From HGM11367 sp964600435 (GTDB taxonomy: Bacteria; Bacillota; Clostridia; Christensenellales; UBA1242), in assembly GCA_964600435.1 (NCBI GenBank), contig CAZRJB010000004.1, positions 1-64,000 on the forward strand: a DNA stretch of 64,000 nt. The letters run 5' to 3'. The translations under genes were made by a program, and so were the position numbers. The notes beneath the pieces were generated by a model. That model did no database searches. It saw only the letters and a list, made by a program, of their open reading frames with translations, and was not told the DNA's origin. Positions 42,744-52,089 of the stretch are shown piece after piece (position 1 is the first letter of the stretch; every line of letters starts with the position of its first letter).

Positions 42744-45260
42744 TTAACCCCTTTTTATTTCTACCTTTTCATATATTTCAAAAATATCACCAACTTGAAC
42801 ACCAGTGCTATCTTTAAGTTTTATTCCACACTCGTAACCATAGTTAACTTCTGATTTATCATCTTTTTGAATTTTTAATGCTTCAACTTGAGTTTCTAAA
42901 ATTTTTTCATCTCCGCGAAACACATTTACATATGAATTTCTTGTAACTTTTCCATCTTTAACATAAGAACCACAGACAATTCCAGCAGAAGACAATTTAA
43001 ACATTAACCTAACTTCTGAATGTCCAATAACTTTGTTTTCATATTTAACAGAAAGCATACCATTTAATGATTTTGTTATTTCATCAACACATTCATATAT
43101 AACCTTATATGATTTAATTTGAACTCTTTGATTTTCTGCAAATTGCTCAATTTTTCCTGGCAGTTTTAAGTTAAAATTAATAATAACAGCATCACTTGCA
43201 CCAGCCAAAATTATGTCAGACTCTGTAACATGACCTGCTCCGCTATGAATGCATACAACTTTTGCTTCTTCATTTTTTATTGATGTTAATGTTTGTTTTA
43301 AAGCCTCAACCGAACCTTGAACATCTGCCTTTATGATAATGTTAAGCGTTTTCAATTTGCCCTCATTAACCCTATCCATAAAGTCATCTAAAGAAACACC
43401 AGATGTTGAGTTTGCTCTTTCTTCTTTTATTTTGTTAATACGTTCTTGAATAACTTGCTTTGACATTTTTTCGTCAATTGCATAAACTTGGTCACCAGCG
43501 TTTGGAACTGCATCTAAACCTAACACGGCAACTGGAGTGCTTGGAGGAACAGATTTAAGTTGTTTTCCATTTTCATCAAACATTGCTCTAACTTTTCCAT
43601 ATGTTATTCCGCTCATAACACTATCACCAATTTTTAATGTGCCATTTTGAACCAAAACAGTTGCAATTGGACCTCTGTTTTTGTCAAGTTCTGCCTCAAT
43701 AACAACACCAACTGCCATTTGGTTAGGATCAGCTTTTAATTCTTGCATTTCAGACACCAAAAGAACAGTTTCTAGAAGTTTATCTATTCCAATGCCTTGC
43801 TTAGCAGAAATTGGAACCAAAATTGTGTCACCGCCCCATTCTTCAGGAAGCACGCCATTTTCTGCCAATTGTTGTTTTACCCTATCTGGATTTGCTTCTG
43901 GCTTGTCCATTTTGTTGATTGCAACAATCATTGGGCAATTTGCTGCTTTTATGTGATTTATTGCTTCAATGGTTTGTGGCATAATTCCATCATCTGCCGC
44001 AACAACCAAAATTGCTATGTCGGTAACCTTTGCACCCCTAGCACGCATTGCAGTAAATGCAGCATGACCTGGAGTGTCTATAAATGTAATTTTTTGGTCA
44101 TTCCATGTGACTTGATAAGCACCAATTTTTTGAGTTATTCCGCCAGCCTCACCGCTAACAACATTTGTTTTTCTAACAGCATCCAAAAGTGAAGTTTTTC
44201 CGTGGTCAACGTGCCCCATTACAGTTACAACCGGTGGCCTTGAAATTGCATTTTTACCAATTTCTCTTGTTTGTTCTTCAAGTTTTTCTTCGTATGTTTT
44301 TTCAATTTTTTGCTCAAGTTTTACACCCAACTCTTCCGAAACAAGTTCTGCTGTTGTAAAATCAATAGAACTGTTTATTGTTGCCATAATACCCAGCAAC
44401 ATTAATTTTTTAATTATTTCAGTAACGGGTTTACCAGTTTTTTCAGATAATGTTTTAACTGTTACAGTTTCAGATGTAATTATTGCATTTTCTATTGCAG
44501 GAGCAACAAATGAAGCATTCTCTTTCTTTTTTGTTTTAACTAATTTTCTTGAGCCCATTCTAACGCCATCAATATCTTCATTGTAATCATTAGAAATGTA
44601 TCCTCGTTTCATTAGCGACTTTTTGCTCATTTGTTTCTTTTCTTCATACTGATTTTTTGTTGGTGTTTTTTTACCAGCAAATGTTTTTTCAGGACCTGCC
44701 AAAACTTTTGAACTTTCTAGTGGTTGAGCAAAACTTTTAAACGCATTTGCTTTGCTAGATGCAAACCCATTTGAAGGCCTTTGCCCTGCTGGTTTTTGCC
44801 CATTTTTGTTAAACCTTTCACCAAAGCGCTGTTGACTGCTGTTGCTTCCAAACTGCCTTTGCCCATTAAATTGTTTGTTGCCAAAAGGACGCTGTTCTTT
44901 GTTGTTTTGACGATTATTATCAAACTGACGCCCACCAAATTGACGCCTCCCGTCTGGCTGTTTATGGTCTTTGTTATAAACAACATTTTTATTCTCTATG
45001 CTTTGATTTTCAAATTTTTCTAAGTTGGATTTTTCTTCTAAAACATTCTTTTTGCTAGTTTCAACATCAACTTTTTCTTGCTGACTTGACTCTTTTTCAA
45101 GTTTTTTTGCAGATTTAAACTGGGATGTGTTTTTTAATAACATCTCCAATTGATTTTTTGTTGAACGCAAATCACGCAAGAGTTCTTGCAAAACTCCTTC
45201 TTTTTGAATTCTATGAATATTTTTTAGATTACTTAATCCATTTGTTTTTTCGTTAGACAC
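42744..45260 (-). CDS. infB: Translation initiation factor IF-2
   Basis: An 838-residue GTPase. The N-terminal region (about 40-240) is polar and rich in Gln, Asn, Gly and Arg repeats (for example QRPFGNKQFNGQRQFG), followed by an IF2-N domain (ETVTVKTLSEKTGKPV). The G domain has VVTVMGHVDHGKTSLLD, DTPGHAAF and NKMDKPEANPD. IF-2 brings fMet-tRNA to the 30S subunit. The start is GTG at 45260, 8 nt after AAGGAG; the frame upstream reads through that site. Confidence 0.96.
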   Translation of the reverse strand: MSNEKTNGLSNLKNIHRIQKEGVLQELLRDLRSTKNQLEMLLKNTSQFKSAKKLEKESSQQEKVDVETSKKNVLEEKSNLEKFENQSIENKNVVYNKDHKQPDGRRQFGGRQFDNNRQNNKEQRPFGNKQFNGQRQFGSNSSQQRFGERFNKNGQKPAGQRPSNGFASSKANAFKSFAQPLESSKVLAGPEKTFAGKKTPTKNQYEEKKQMSKKSLMKRGYISNDYNEDIDGVRMGSRKLVKTKKKENASFVAPAIENAIITSETVTVKTLSEKTGKPVTEIIKKLMLLGIMATINSSIDFTTAELVSEELGVKLEQKIEKTYEEKLEEQTREIGKNAISRPPVVTVMGHVDHGKTSLLDAVRKTNVVSGEAGGITQKIGAYQVTWNDQKITFIDTPGHAAFTAMRARGAKVTDIAILVVAADDGIMPQTIEAINHIKAANCPMIVAINKMDKPEANPDRVKQQLAENGVLPEEWGGDTILVPISAKQGIGIDKLLETVLLVSEMQELKADPNQMAVGVVIEAELDKNRGPIATVLVQNGTLKIGDSVMSGITYGKVRAMFDENGKQLKSVPPSTPVAVLGLDAVPNAGDQVYAIDEKMSKQVIQERINKIKEERANSTSGVSLDDFMDRVNEGKLKTLNIIIKADVQGSVEALKQTLTSIKNEEAKVVCIHSGAGHVTESDIILAGASDAVIINFNLKLPGKIEQFAENQRVQIKSYKVIYECVDEITKSLNGMLSVKYENKVIGHSEVRLMFKLSSAGIVCGSYVKDGKVTRNSYVNVFRGDEKILETQVEALKIQKDDKSEVNYGYECGIKLKDSTGVQVGDIFEIYEKVEIKRG

Positions 45261-45301
45261 TAATTTACTCCTTAATATGTTCAATTATGCAATAACATCT
45301 T

Positions 45302-45598
45302 TTAGTTTAATAAATTTATAATTTGTTCTGCCAAACCTTTATTTTTTATTGCAAGAATTTTGCAATTGTTTAGCCCTGAAATTGAGTTAAAATCTTCAAC
45401 AGTTAATTTTATGCATGGAATTTGCCTTTCTTTCAACTTTTCTAAAACTTTGTTTATTGTTTTGCAACTATCTTCTCTATATAAAGCCAAAAACAATTTA
45501 TGATTATAGTTTTTTAACAAGTCCGCACCAATAATTGTATAGTTGCCACGAGTTGCAATTCCAACATATCCTTTAACTTTTGCTATATTATTTATCAA
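45302..45598 (-). CDS. ylxQ: L7Ae family protein YlxQ
   Basis: A 98-residue L7Ae/L30e-fold RNA-binding protein in its usual place between ylxR and infB. KGYVGIATRGNYTIIGADLLKNYNHKLFLALYREDSCK matches. YlxQ binds kink-turn-like RNA. The start is TTG at 45598, overlapping the ylxR stop region, with GAGGAA upstream. Because OLE RNA has been reported to contain a kink turn bound by an L7Ae-type protein (OapC), YlxQ-like proteins deserve a look as partners; this is inference only. Confidence 0.87.
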   Translation of the reverse strand: MINNIAKVKGYVGIATRGNYTIIGADLLKNYNHKLFLALYREDSCKTINKVLEKLKERQIPCIKLTVEDFNSISGLNNCKILAIKNKGLAEQIINLLN

Positions 45599-45848
45599 TT
45601 AATTCCTCACACAATTTTTTGTACACCACGGGTGGAAATTCACACTTGAATGCGCGATATAAAACTTTTTGTTTTTTAACTTGTTCTATACAATTTGGGT
45701 CTTTGCAAATGTATGCCCCACGCCCGTTTGCCTTGCCAGTTTTGTCAATTAAAATTTCTCCACTAGAAGTTTTAACCAACCTAATCATATCTTGTTTGTT
45801 GTGACTGTTTCTGCATATAAAACAGATACGATTAACTTCTTGTTTCAT
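45588..45848 (-). CDS. ylxR: YlxR family RNA-binding protein (DUF448)
   Basis: An 86-residue protein with the conserved RICFICRNSHNKQDMIRLVK (the family has CxxC and R-rich core) and GKANGRGAYICKDPNCIEQ. YlxR is reported to bind RNA and influence RNase P or transcription. Start at ATG 45848 with AGGAG; in the nusA-ylxR-ylxQ-infB order. Confidence 0.93.
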   Translation of the reverse strand: MKQEVNRICFICRNSHNKQDMIRLVKTSSGEILIDKTGKANGRGAYICKDPNCIEQVKKQKVLYRAFKCEFPPVVYKKLCEELIDK

Positions 45849-45859
45849 TAACAAACTCC

Positions 45860-46993
45860 TTATTCTGTTATATCTTCTAAATCTGCAAAAGCATCATCTT
45901 CTTCATCTTCTAAGTCAGTAATTTCGTATTCTGGAATATCTGCTTTTTGTTCAGAAACTTTGCTGCTAGGTTTAACATCAATTTTCCAGCCAGTTAACCT
46001 TGCTGCAAGCCTAACATTTTGCCCTTGTTTACCAATTGCCAAAGAAAGTTTATCGTCTGTAACAATAACTTGAGATGCCTTTAAGCTTTCGTTTATTTCA
46101 ACAGAAATAACTTCTGCTGGCGACAATGCTTTTGCTATATATTCTAATGGGTCTTCTGTGTATGGAACTAAATCAATTTTTTCGCCATTAAGTTCGCCCA
46201 TTATTGTGTTAATTCTAACACCTCTGTTTCCAACACATGCGCCAAGTGCATCAATGTGTGGCTTTGTGCTTAAAATTGCAACTTTACATCTGTTGCCTGC
46301 ATCTCTAGCAATGCTTTTAATTTCTACATCACCACTTGCAACTTCTGGAATTTCAATTTCAAAAAGTTTTTTAACAAAACCATTGTTTGCTCTTGAAACT
46401 TGAATTTGTGGACCTTTATAAGAATCTTTTATTTTTTTAACATATACTTTAATTCTTTGTCCAATGCCATAATGTTCTCCAGGGATTTGGTCGTTTTCAA
46501 GCATTACACCCTCCATGTTTGAACCAGCCAATTGAACATAAACAGTTTTGTTTTCTACTCTTTTTACAATTGTTGTAATAAGTTCATCTTCTTTTTCAGA
46601 AATTTCGCTTAATGCTTGTTCACGTTCTAATTCTTTTAGTTTTTGCATTACAACTTGTTTTGCTGTTTGAGCAGCAATACGCCCAAATTCTTTTGTGCTA
46701 ACTTCTTGTGTTACAACATCTCCAACAGCATAAGATTTTTTGATTTGTTTTGCTTCTTCTAAACTTATTTCTTTATCTGAATCTTCAACTTGTTCAACAA
46801 CTGTTTTATAACTATATATTTTAATTGTTGCCTTTTCTGGATTAAGTTTTACCAAGGCAGATTTTGCCTCTCCATACACTTTTTTATATGCAGAAGTTAA
46901 AGCAGATTCTAAAGATGCTATAAATTGTTCTGAATTGATGTTTTTTTCACGTTCAAGATCTTCTAATGCTTGAAAAAAGTCTTTATTAATCAT
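45860..46993 (-). CDS. nusA: Transcription termination/antitermination factor NusA
   Basis: A 377-residue NusA. The N-terminal RNA-polymerase-binding domain spans about residues 1-125, then S1 (about 135-200), KH1 and KH2; KVAILSTKPHIDALGACVGNRGVRI and LAIGKQGQNVRLAARLTGWKIDV are the KH GxxG signatures. The C-terminus is acidic with no repeat domains, as in Firmicutes. AGGAG precedes the ATG. Confidence 0.95.
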   Translation of the reverse strand: MINKDFFQALEDLEREKNINSEQFIASLESALTSAYKKVYGEAKSALVKLNPEKATIKIYSYKTVVEQVEDSDKEISLEEAKQIKKSYAVGDVVTQEVSTKEFGRIAAQTAKQVVMQKLKELEREQALSEISEKEDELITTIVKRVENKTVYVQLAGSNMEGVMLENDQIPGEHYGIGQRIKVYVKKIKDSYKGPQIQVSRANNGFVKKLFEIEIPEVASGDVEIKSIARDAGNRCKVAILSTKPHIDALGACVGNRGVRINTIMGELNGEKIDLVPYTEDPLEYIAKALSPAEVISVEINESLKASQVIVTDDKLSLAIGKQGQNVRLAARLTGWKIDVKPSSKVSEQKADIPEYEITDLEDEEDDAFADLEDITE

Positions 46994-47005
46994 TTTTATT
47001 TCTCC

Positions 47006-47470
47006 TTAAATATCTAAAACAGGTAAGCAAATTGCAACCTTTGACTTTTCAAAAAAATGTTCTTCGCCGGCAGAATTTTTTATTGTGTAACCCAAATCAC
47101 TAAAGCCAATCAACTCACCAACAAACACTTTTTGGTTGTTTTCTGGAACATAAAGTTTTATTTCAACTTGTTTACCTTTGTTTCGAACAAAATCTTTTTC
47201 ATTTTTAATTGGACGATCAAGCCCAGCAGAACTGACATTTAAAATGTATGGTGCGTCATCTGAAACATTAATTTCATCCAAAACATCTGAAATTGCATTG
47301 TTGACTTTTTCACAATCTTCAATTGTTATTCCGTTTGGTTTGTCAATAAAAAAAGTTAAATTCATTCCATCGACCTTTTTAGCATACTCAACTTCCAAAA
47401 CATCATAGCCTAGGTTGTTTATTATTGGAACAATTTTGTTGTTACATCTATCAATTACTTTGCTTGCCAT
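47006..47470 (-). CDS. rimP: Ribosome maturation factor RimP
   Basis: A 154-residue RimP: YDVLEVEYAKKVDGMNLTFFIDKPNGITIEDCEKVNNAISDVLDE and the diagnostic LNVSSAGLDRPIKNEKDF. It assists 30S assembly. First gene of rimP-nusA-ylxR-ylxQ-infB-rbfA-nrnA-truB, with its own promoter. Confidence 0.95.
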   Translation of the reverse strand: MASKVIDRCNNKIVPIINNLGYDVLEVEYAKKVDGMNLTFFIDKPNGITIEDCEKVNNAISDVLDEINVSDDAPYILNVSSAGLDRPIKNEKDFVRNKGKQVEIKLYVPENNQKVFVGELIGFSDLGYTIKNSAGEEHFFEKSKVAICLPVLDI

Positions 47471-47501
47471 ATTTTCTCCTTTTATTCATTCCTTAAATTA
47501 A

Positions 47502-47526
47502 GCGTGGGCAAAAAACTTGCCCACGC
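47502..47526 (-). promoter_or_regulatory. GC-rich hairpin in the rimP-nusA leader
   Basis: A perfect 10-bp inverted repeat, GCGTGGGCAA / TTGCCCACGC with a 5-nt loop, by far the most G+C-rich stem in the local DNA. It lies downstream of the predicted rimP transcript start and 32 nt before the rimP ATG, so it is part of the operon leader. It also follows the upstream exonuclease gene and could end that transcript, but the T tract is poor. Confidence 0.6.
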
Positions 47527-47546
47527 CTAACCTAGTATGTATGATT

Positions 47547-47575
47547 ATTGTATCACCAAATTTTAAATAAATCAA
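47547..47575 (-). promoter_or_regulatory. Promoter of the rimP-nusA-infB operon
   Basis: On the minus strand TTGATT (47575-47570), a 17-bp spacer ending TGA and TACAAT (47552-47547), an extended -10 sigma-A promoter. Predicted +1 near 47540, giving a leader of about 70 nt that contains the GC-rich hairpin. Confidence 0.68.
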
Positions 47576-47603
47576 CAGTTTTAACAAAAATATTAAAACA
47601 TTT

Positions 47604-49175
47604 TTACATTAAACTTAATTTCAAAAACACTTCAGCGGTTGCAGTTGCATCATATAATGCTCTATGTGCATTGTTCAATGTAACCCCCAAATGCTCAACA
47701 ACAGTTTTAAGTTTATAATTTGACAAAAAAAGTTTGTTTTTTGCATCACCCATGCAATCTCTAAATTCATTGTTGAAAAATTTATCTTTTTTCTTTGCTG
47801 CGAATTGAATAAATTGATAGTCAAAATCTACATTGTAACCAACCATTATGCTGTCTTTTGCAAAAAATAAAAAGTCTTCAATAATCTCTTCTGGAGGGCG
47901 TTCGTTTTCAACCATCTCGTTGGTTATTCCTGTTAATGAAGTAATTTCTTTTGATATTATTTGATTAGGCTTGCACAAAGTTTGAAATCTTTCAACAATT
48001 TCACCATTTACAATTTTAACTGCACCTATTTCTGTAATTTCGTTTTTGTCCGGAACCAGCCCTGTTGTTTCAACATCAAACACCACAAAAGTGTTGTTTT
48101 TTATATAATCAGGATAATCTTTTTTTGTGTCAAAAAGATTATCTTGAACCATTCGAGTGTATCGTGTTGGAAAAACATATTTATATCCTTCAACAACCTC
48201 ATTTTCTTCAGTGATATCTTGCTTAATAACTTCTTCTGACTTATTACACAATGCCATTGACTTTATCATATATTGCATGTCATCCGAGTCACGTTTAACA
48301 AAATCACCCAAACATAAAACCTGGCAACCTTCCTCAACCAAAACAAAATGCTTTTCGGATACCTTTGTACAAAAATGGACACAATTAACAGATGCAGTGC
48401 CATCATCCAGTTTAAATTTGTACATTTTACGTTTTTCGTCAATGCCTTTTAACTTATTCTTTCGTGGCAAAAATTCTTTTTGTTCTAATCCAGAAACAAA
48501 TCCAGATAAAATAACTGACATTTTTTCAGACTTTAAATTACCAATATACTCAGGCATTGGCATAATTTCTGAGCCAAAAATTTGATTCACATTTTCAACT
48601 TTATATCTGGGAGTTTTAACAGATGCTTGAATGCTGGATTGAATTTCTTGAGCACGATTTTCCAAGTTTTCGTTAAAGTCTTCGTTGTTGTTTTCAGTTA
48701 AACCAACAACAAAATCCCCACAAAAATTTTCCAACAAAAAAGACTTAAGAACTTCTGCAATGGCATTTTCTTTAAAATATTTATACAAAGATTTGTTTAA
48801 AACAAAATTAAGTTCAACAGCCAAAGCATTTCGGCAATATTTTATGTTTGAAATATCAATACATGAACTAATGCTATCATAGTTCAACTTAAAAAATTCT
48901 TGTATTTTTGTTATGATAATGCTTTTATCCAAGTAACTCTTGTTAAACTTGCAATCTAGTTTGCCTTTTATGTATAAAATTTCCAAAACGGCATTTTTTA
49001 TTTCAGTTTTTTGACTATCGGTTAAATTTGGGACATTTTCAGGATATATAAAATTTATGTGGCATAAAGAAAAAGTGGTGTTGTAAACCACTTTCAGAAC
49101 TTTTAAAAAATCGTATTTCCCATTTAATTTTTTTGAAAGTAAATTTAAAAAATCCATTTTCTTTTGTTTCTCCAT
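47604..49175 (-). CDS. PolC-derived protein: N-terminal, OB and DEDDh exonuclease domains only
   Basis: A 523-residue protein at the usual polC position between rseP and rimP. Residues about 1-160 resemble the PolC N-terminal domain. An OB fold covers about 217-315 (MSVILSGFVSGLEQKEF, FKLDDGTASVNCVHF). The exonuclease at about 360-523 has VVFDVETTGL (Asp367, Glu369), GYNVDFDYQF (Asp452) and HRALYDA (His504, Asp509), so proofreading residues are intact. Full PolC is about 1,400 residues with the exonuclease inserted in a PHP domain and a polymerase after it; both PHP halves and the polymerase are missing, and no polymerase coding remains in the 133 nt before rimP. It may act as a separate proofreading subunit for a DnaE-type polymerase (inference). 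Start ATG 49175; no clear ribosome site. Confidence 0.8.
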   Translation of the reverse strand: MEKQKKMDFLNLLSKKLNGKYDFLKVLKVVYNTTFSLCHINFIYPENVPNLTDSQKTEIKNAVLEILYIKGKLDCKFNKSYLDKSIIITKIQEFFKLNYDSISSCIDISNIKYCRNALAVELNFVLNKSLYKYFKENAIAEVLKSFLLENFCGDFVVGLTENNNEDFNENLENRAQEIQSSIQASVKTPRYKVENVNQIFGSEIMPMPEYIGNLKSEKMSVILSGFVSGLEQKEFLPRKNKLKGIDEKRKMYKFKLDDGTASVNCVHFCTKVSEKHFVLVEEGCQVLCLGDFVKRDSDDMQYMIKSMALCNKSEEVIKQDITEENEVVEGYKYVFPTRYTRMVQDNLFDTKKDYPDYIKNNTFVVFDVETTGLVPDKNEITEIGAVKIVNGEIVERFQTLCKPNQIISKEITSLTGITNEMVENERPPEEIIEDFLFFAKDSIMVGYNVDFDYQFIQFAAKKKDKFFNNEFRDCMGDAKNKLFLSNYKLKTVVEHLGVTLNNAHRALYDATATAEVFLKLSLM

Positions 49176-49201
49176 AAATATATTAACACACAACTATGCC
49201 A

Positions 49202-50410
49202 TTATGCGGCAATTAAATGAATAATATCAATTATTATAACAAATGCAAACAAGCAAATTATACCCCACCCGTGAATTGCATTTTCAACATCACGTTTTAT
49301 AGGTTTGCCCCTTATCCACTCAATTGTTGTGAAAACAACATGAGCACCATCTAGCCCAGGAATTGGCAAAATGTTAAAAATTGCCAAATTTGCTGAAAGA
49401 AGTGGCAACAAATATAAGAAATTTGCAAGACCATATGATGCAACTTGAGTCATTTGAGAAATGGTTGAAATTGGACCTCCCAACTGATTTAATGCAACTT
49501 TTCCAGTTATTATACTCCAGAATGCTTCTAGAATTAAAACTGATATTTTAAGCGTGAACGGAACAAAGTCTCGCAACACATCACCAAAATTGTAGTCAAT
49601 TCTTATTGTAGCATAATTAATGCCAAAAATGTCGTTGCCTTCTGAATCTTTATGTTCTTTTTTTATAACAACATCTGTTTTTTCGCCTGCCAAATCTATT
49701 GTTAAAGTTATTGTGTTATCTTCTGCAACAACAAGAGTCCCAAACACCTGTTGACCTACATAGTTTATTTCTGTTCCGTTTATTGCATAAACAACTGTGT
49801 TGTCTTGCAATGTTCCAATTTCTTGCTCTATGTTTGTTGCGCTATAAAGCTTAACAGTTGTGCCTGCTGTTGGCGAAAATGAATAGCCATCATATGCCCC
49901 AACTGCTAAAAAAATAATTGAAAAAATGAATGCTGAAAGAAAATTAAATGTTACTCCGGCTAAAAAAACAATTATTCTTTTCCAAGGTTTTTGACTGTTA
50001 AATTTGCCTTTGTCTAAACTTTCTTTAAGTTGTTTATCAAACTTATCTTCTTCTGAAACAATTGAGTTGCTTTGTTCAGAATCCTCTGCTTTGTTGCTTT
50101 CAACTGGTTTTACGTCTACAATGTTTTTATTGTTTGATTCTTGTTCTTCTTCGCCATCTTCTTCGCCATAAAAAGCACAAAATCCACCCAAAGGAAAAAG
50201 TCTTAACGATATTTTTTCACCACGTTTGTTTGTTTTTTGCCATAACACTTTGCCAAAACCAATAGAAAATTCTGTTATTTTAAAACCTAGAATTCTTCCT
50301 GCAACATAGTGACCCAATTCGTGAATTAAAACCATGGTTAACAAAACAACAATGGCAATAACAATATACAAAACATTCATCATTATTGAACCAAATGATG
50401 TAAGCAACAT
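49202..50410 (-). CDS. rseP: RIP metalloprotease RseP/RasP
   Basis: A 402-residue site-2 protease. The zinc site HELGH is in VLIHELGHYVAGRILGF, a PDZ-like segment spans about 180-260, and NILPIPGLDGAHVVF holds the third ligand. An acidic insert (about 85-140) rich in Glu, Ser and Asn lies between the first helices. It cleaves anti-sigma factors and signal peptides in the membrane. ATG 50410 follows AGGAGA. The usual neighbours dxr and ispG are absent. Confidence 0.93.
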   Translation of the reverse strand: MLLTSFGSIMMNVLYIVIAIVVLLTMVLIHELGHYVAGRILGFKITEFSIGFGKVLWQKTNKRGEKISLRLFPLGGFCAFYGEEDGEEEQESNNKNIVDVKPVESNKAEDSEQSNSIVSEEDKFDKQLKESLDKGKFNSQKPWKRIIVFLAGVTFNFLSAFIFSIIFLAVGAYDGYSFSPTAGTTVKLYSATNIEQEIGTLQDNTVVYAINGTEINYVGQQVFGTLVVAEDNTITLTIDLAGEKTDVVIKKEHKDSEGNDIFGINYATIRIDYNFGDVLRDFVPFTLKISVLILEAFWSIITGKVALNQLGGPISTISQMTQVASYGLANFLYLLPLLSANLAIFNILPIPGLDGAHVVFTTIEWIRGKPIKRDVENAIHGWGIICLFAFVIIIDIIHLIAA

Positions 50411-50423
50411 AAACAATCTCCTT

Positions 50424-51377
50424 TTATACTAATAAAATTATCATCATAAAAACAAAAGTTGTTAAAATGTTGGCAATGTGACTATCTAGCCTGTCTAAAA
50501 TGCCGCCATGTCCCGGAAGAAAATCTCCGCTATCTTTAACATTTGCTTTTCTTTTAATAAAACTTTCCAACAAATCGCCTAACTGACACAATATTGAAGA
50601 AATTATTCCAACAATCAAAACTTTCCACCAAGTTAAATTGATTGCAATAAATACCAATCTGAACTGCTCAATTGAATTAAAAATATAGAATAATGAAACA
50701 GCAGAAATTGTTCCCCACACAAAGCCACCAATTGCACCAGAAATGGTTTTGTTAGGGCTAATTTTTTCACAAAGTTTTTTGCCTTTAAAAATTGAACCAG
50801 TAAACATTGCAAAAGTGTCAACAAAAATTGGAACAATAAATGTGTATGCCAACATAAACAAAGAAACTGAATATGAATCGCTACCAATTGTTGTAAATTC
50901 GTATAACATGCCATCTAGGTTGTTTATAAAGAACAACAAAGATATTATGAATGCTGGATAAACAATTGCCAACAAAGACTGAAAACCTTTAAAAAGCGAA
51001 AATTGAAAAAGTGTGCAGTTTAATTTTCTTGTTTTTATTTCGTTATCGCTATGTTTTTTTGCTAACAAACAAACCAAGAATATTGTTAAACCAATTAGCA
51101 TTACCAATGTAAATTCTAAAACAAAAATTAAATATACTGGCAAAGTAAAATACACACATAATTTAAACAAAATATATGCCAAAAATGGATATACGATGAT
51201 TGCAATTTTTGAATTATAGAAATTAAACCTTGCAAACATATCCGACATTTCTAACCCACCTACAACTGCAATGTAGATGATAAATGCATCAAAAATGTAA
51301 GGTGTTAGCATTCTTGAAAAGAACAACAAAATCATAAACGCTGTAAGTGCAGCACCCGTTAAAACTCTTTGTTTCAT
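50424..51377 (-). CDS. cdsA: Phosphatidate cytidylyltransferase
   Basis: A 317-residue polytopic enzyme making CDP-diacylglycerol. The C-terminal signature is complete: SFIKRKANVKDSGDFLPGHGGILDRLDS. Eight or so membrane helices precede it. It lies 13 nt after uppS, as in most Firmicutes, and 13 nt before rseP. Confidence 0.95.
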   Translation of the reverse strand: MKQRVLTGAALTAFMILLFFSRMLTPYIFDAFIIYIAVVGGLEMSDMFARFNFYNSKIAIIVYPFLAYILFKLCVYFTLPVYLIFVLEFTLVMLIGLTIFLVCLLAKKHSDNEIKTRKLNCTLFQFSLFKGFQSLLAIVYPAFIISLLFFINNLDGMLYEFTTIGSDSYSVSLFMLAYTFIVPIFVDTFAMFTGSIFKGKKLCEKISPNKTISGAIGGFVWGTISAVSLFYIFNSIEQFRLVFIAINLTWWKVLIVGIISSILCQLGDLLESFIKRKANVKDSGDFLPGHGGILDRLDSHIANILTTFVFMMIILLV

Positions 51378-51390
51378 TTTTTTCTCCTAG

Positions 51391-52089
51391 TTATTGGTTT
51401 TTTAAACCACCAAATCTTCTATTTCTTTTTTTATAAACTTTTATTGCCTTTTGAATAACTTTTTTGTTAAAATCTGGCCAATTGATTTTTGGAAAAAACA
51501 ACTCGCTATATGCGCATTGAAAAAGCATAAAGTTTGACAACCTGTTTTCTCCACTTGCCCTAATAATTAAATCTGGGTCAGGAAGGTCAGATGTGTAAAG
51601 ATAACTTTTTAAAGTGTTTTCGTCACAAATTTTAACATTGTTGGCAAGCATAAGATTTACCGCTCTAACTATTTCCGCTCTTGCACCATAGTTAAGCCCA
51701 ATGTTTAAAATTAAGCCCTTATTATTTTTTGTTTTTTCTTTGACATCTGATAAAGATTGTTGCAATTTTTGTGGCAATTTTGATAAATCGCCCATTGTAA
51801 CAATTTTGATGTTGTTATCAATTGCATATGTTGAATTTGATTCGCAAAAATCTGTTATTAATTGCATAATGCCATCAACTTCTTCTTTAGGCCTTGACCA
51901 ATTTTCTGTTGAAAAAGCAAAAACTGATAATATATTTATGTTTAGCTCCATGCATGCCTTAATGGTTTTTTTTAAACTCTCAATGCCCGCTTTGTGACCA
52001 TACAAACGAGGTTTTCCTTTTTTTGTTGCCCAACGACCATTTCCATCCATTATTATGGCAAGATGTTCAAGTTTGTTGTTATTGTTCAT
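51391..52089 (-). CDS. uppS: Undecaprenyl diphosphate synthase
   Basis: A 232-residue cis-prenyltransferase. LAIIMDGNGRWATKKGKPRLYGHKAG carries the catalytic Asp; FSTENWSRPKEEV and DLIIRASGENRLSNFMLFQCAYSELFF follow. It makes the C55 carrier for peptidoglycan and so requires isoprenoid precursors. Its start overlaps the end of a small gene by 11 nt. Confidence 0.95.
   Translation of the reverse strand: MNNNNKLEHLAIIMDGNGRWATKKGKPRLYGHKAGIESLKKTIKACMELNINILSVFAFSTENWSRPKEEVDGIMQLITDFCESNSTYAIDNNIKIVTMGDLSKLPQKLQQSLSDVKEKTKNNKGLILNIGLNYGARAEIVRAVNLMLANNVKICDENTLKSYLYTSDLPDPDLIIRASGENRLSNFMLFQCAYSELFFPKINWPDFNKKVIQKAIKVYKKRNRRFGGLKNQ

Noticed and set aside
47471..47603. Remnant of a polC polymerase domain after the exonuclease gene
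   Set aside because: The 133 nt hold a promoter and a hairpin and no polymerase-like coding in any frame, so the loss is complete rather than a frameshift.
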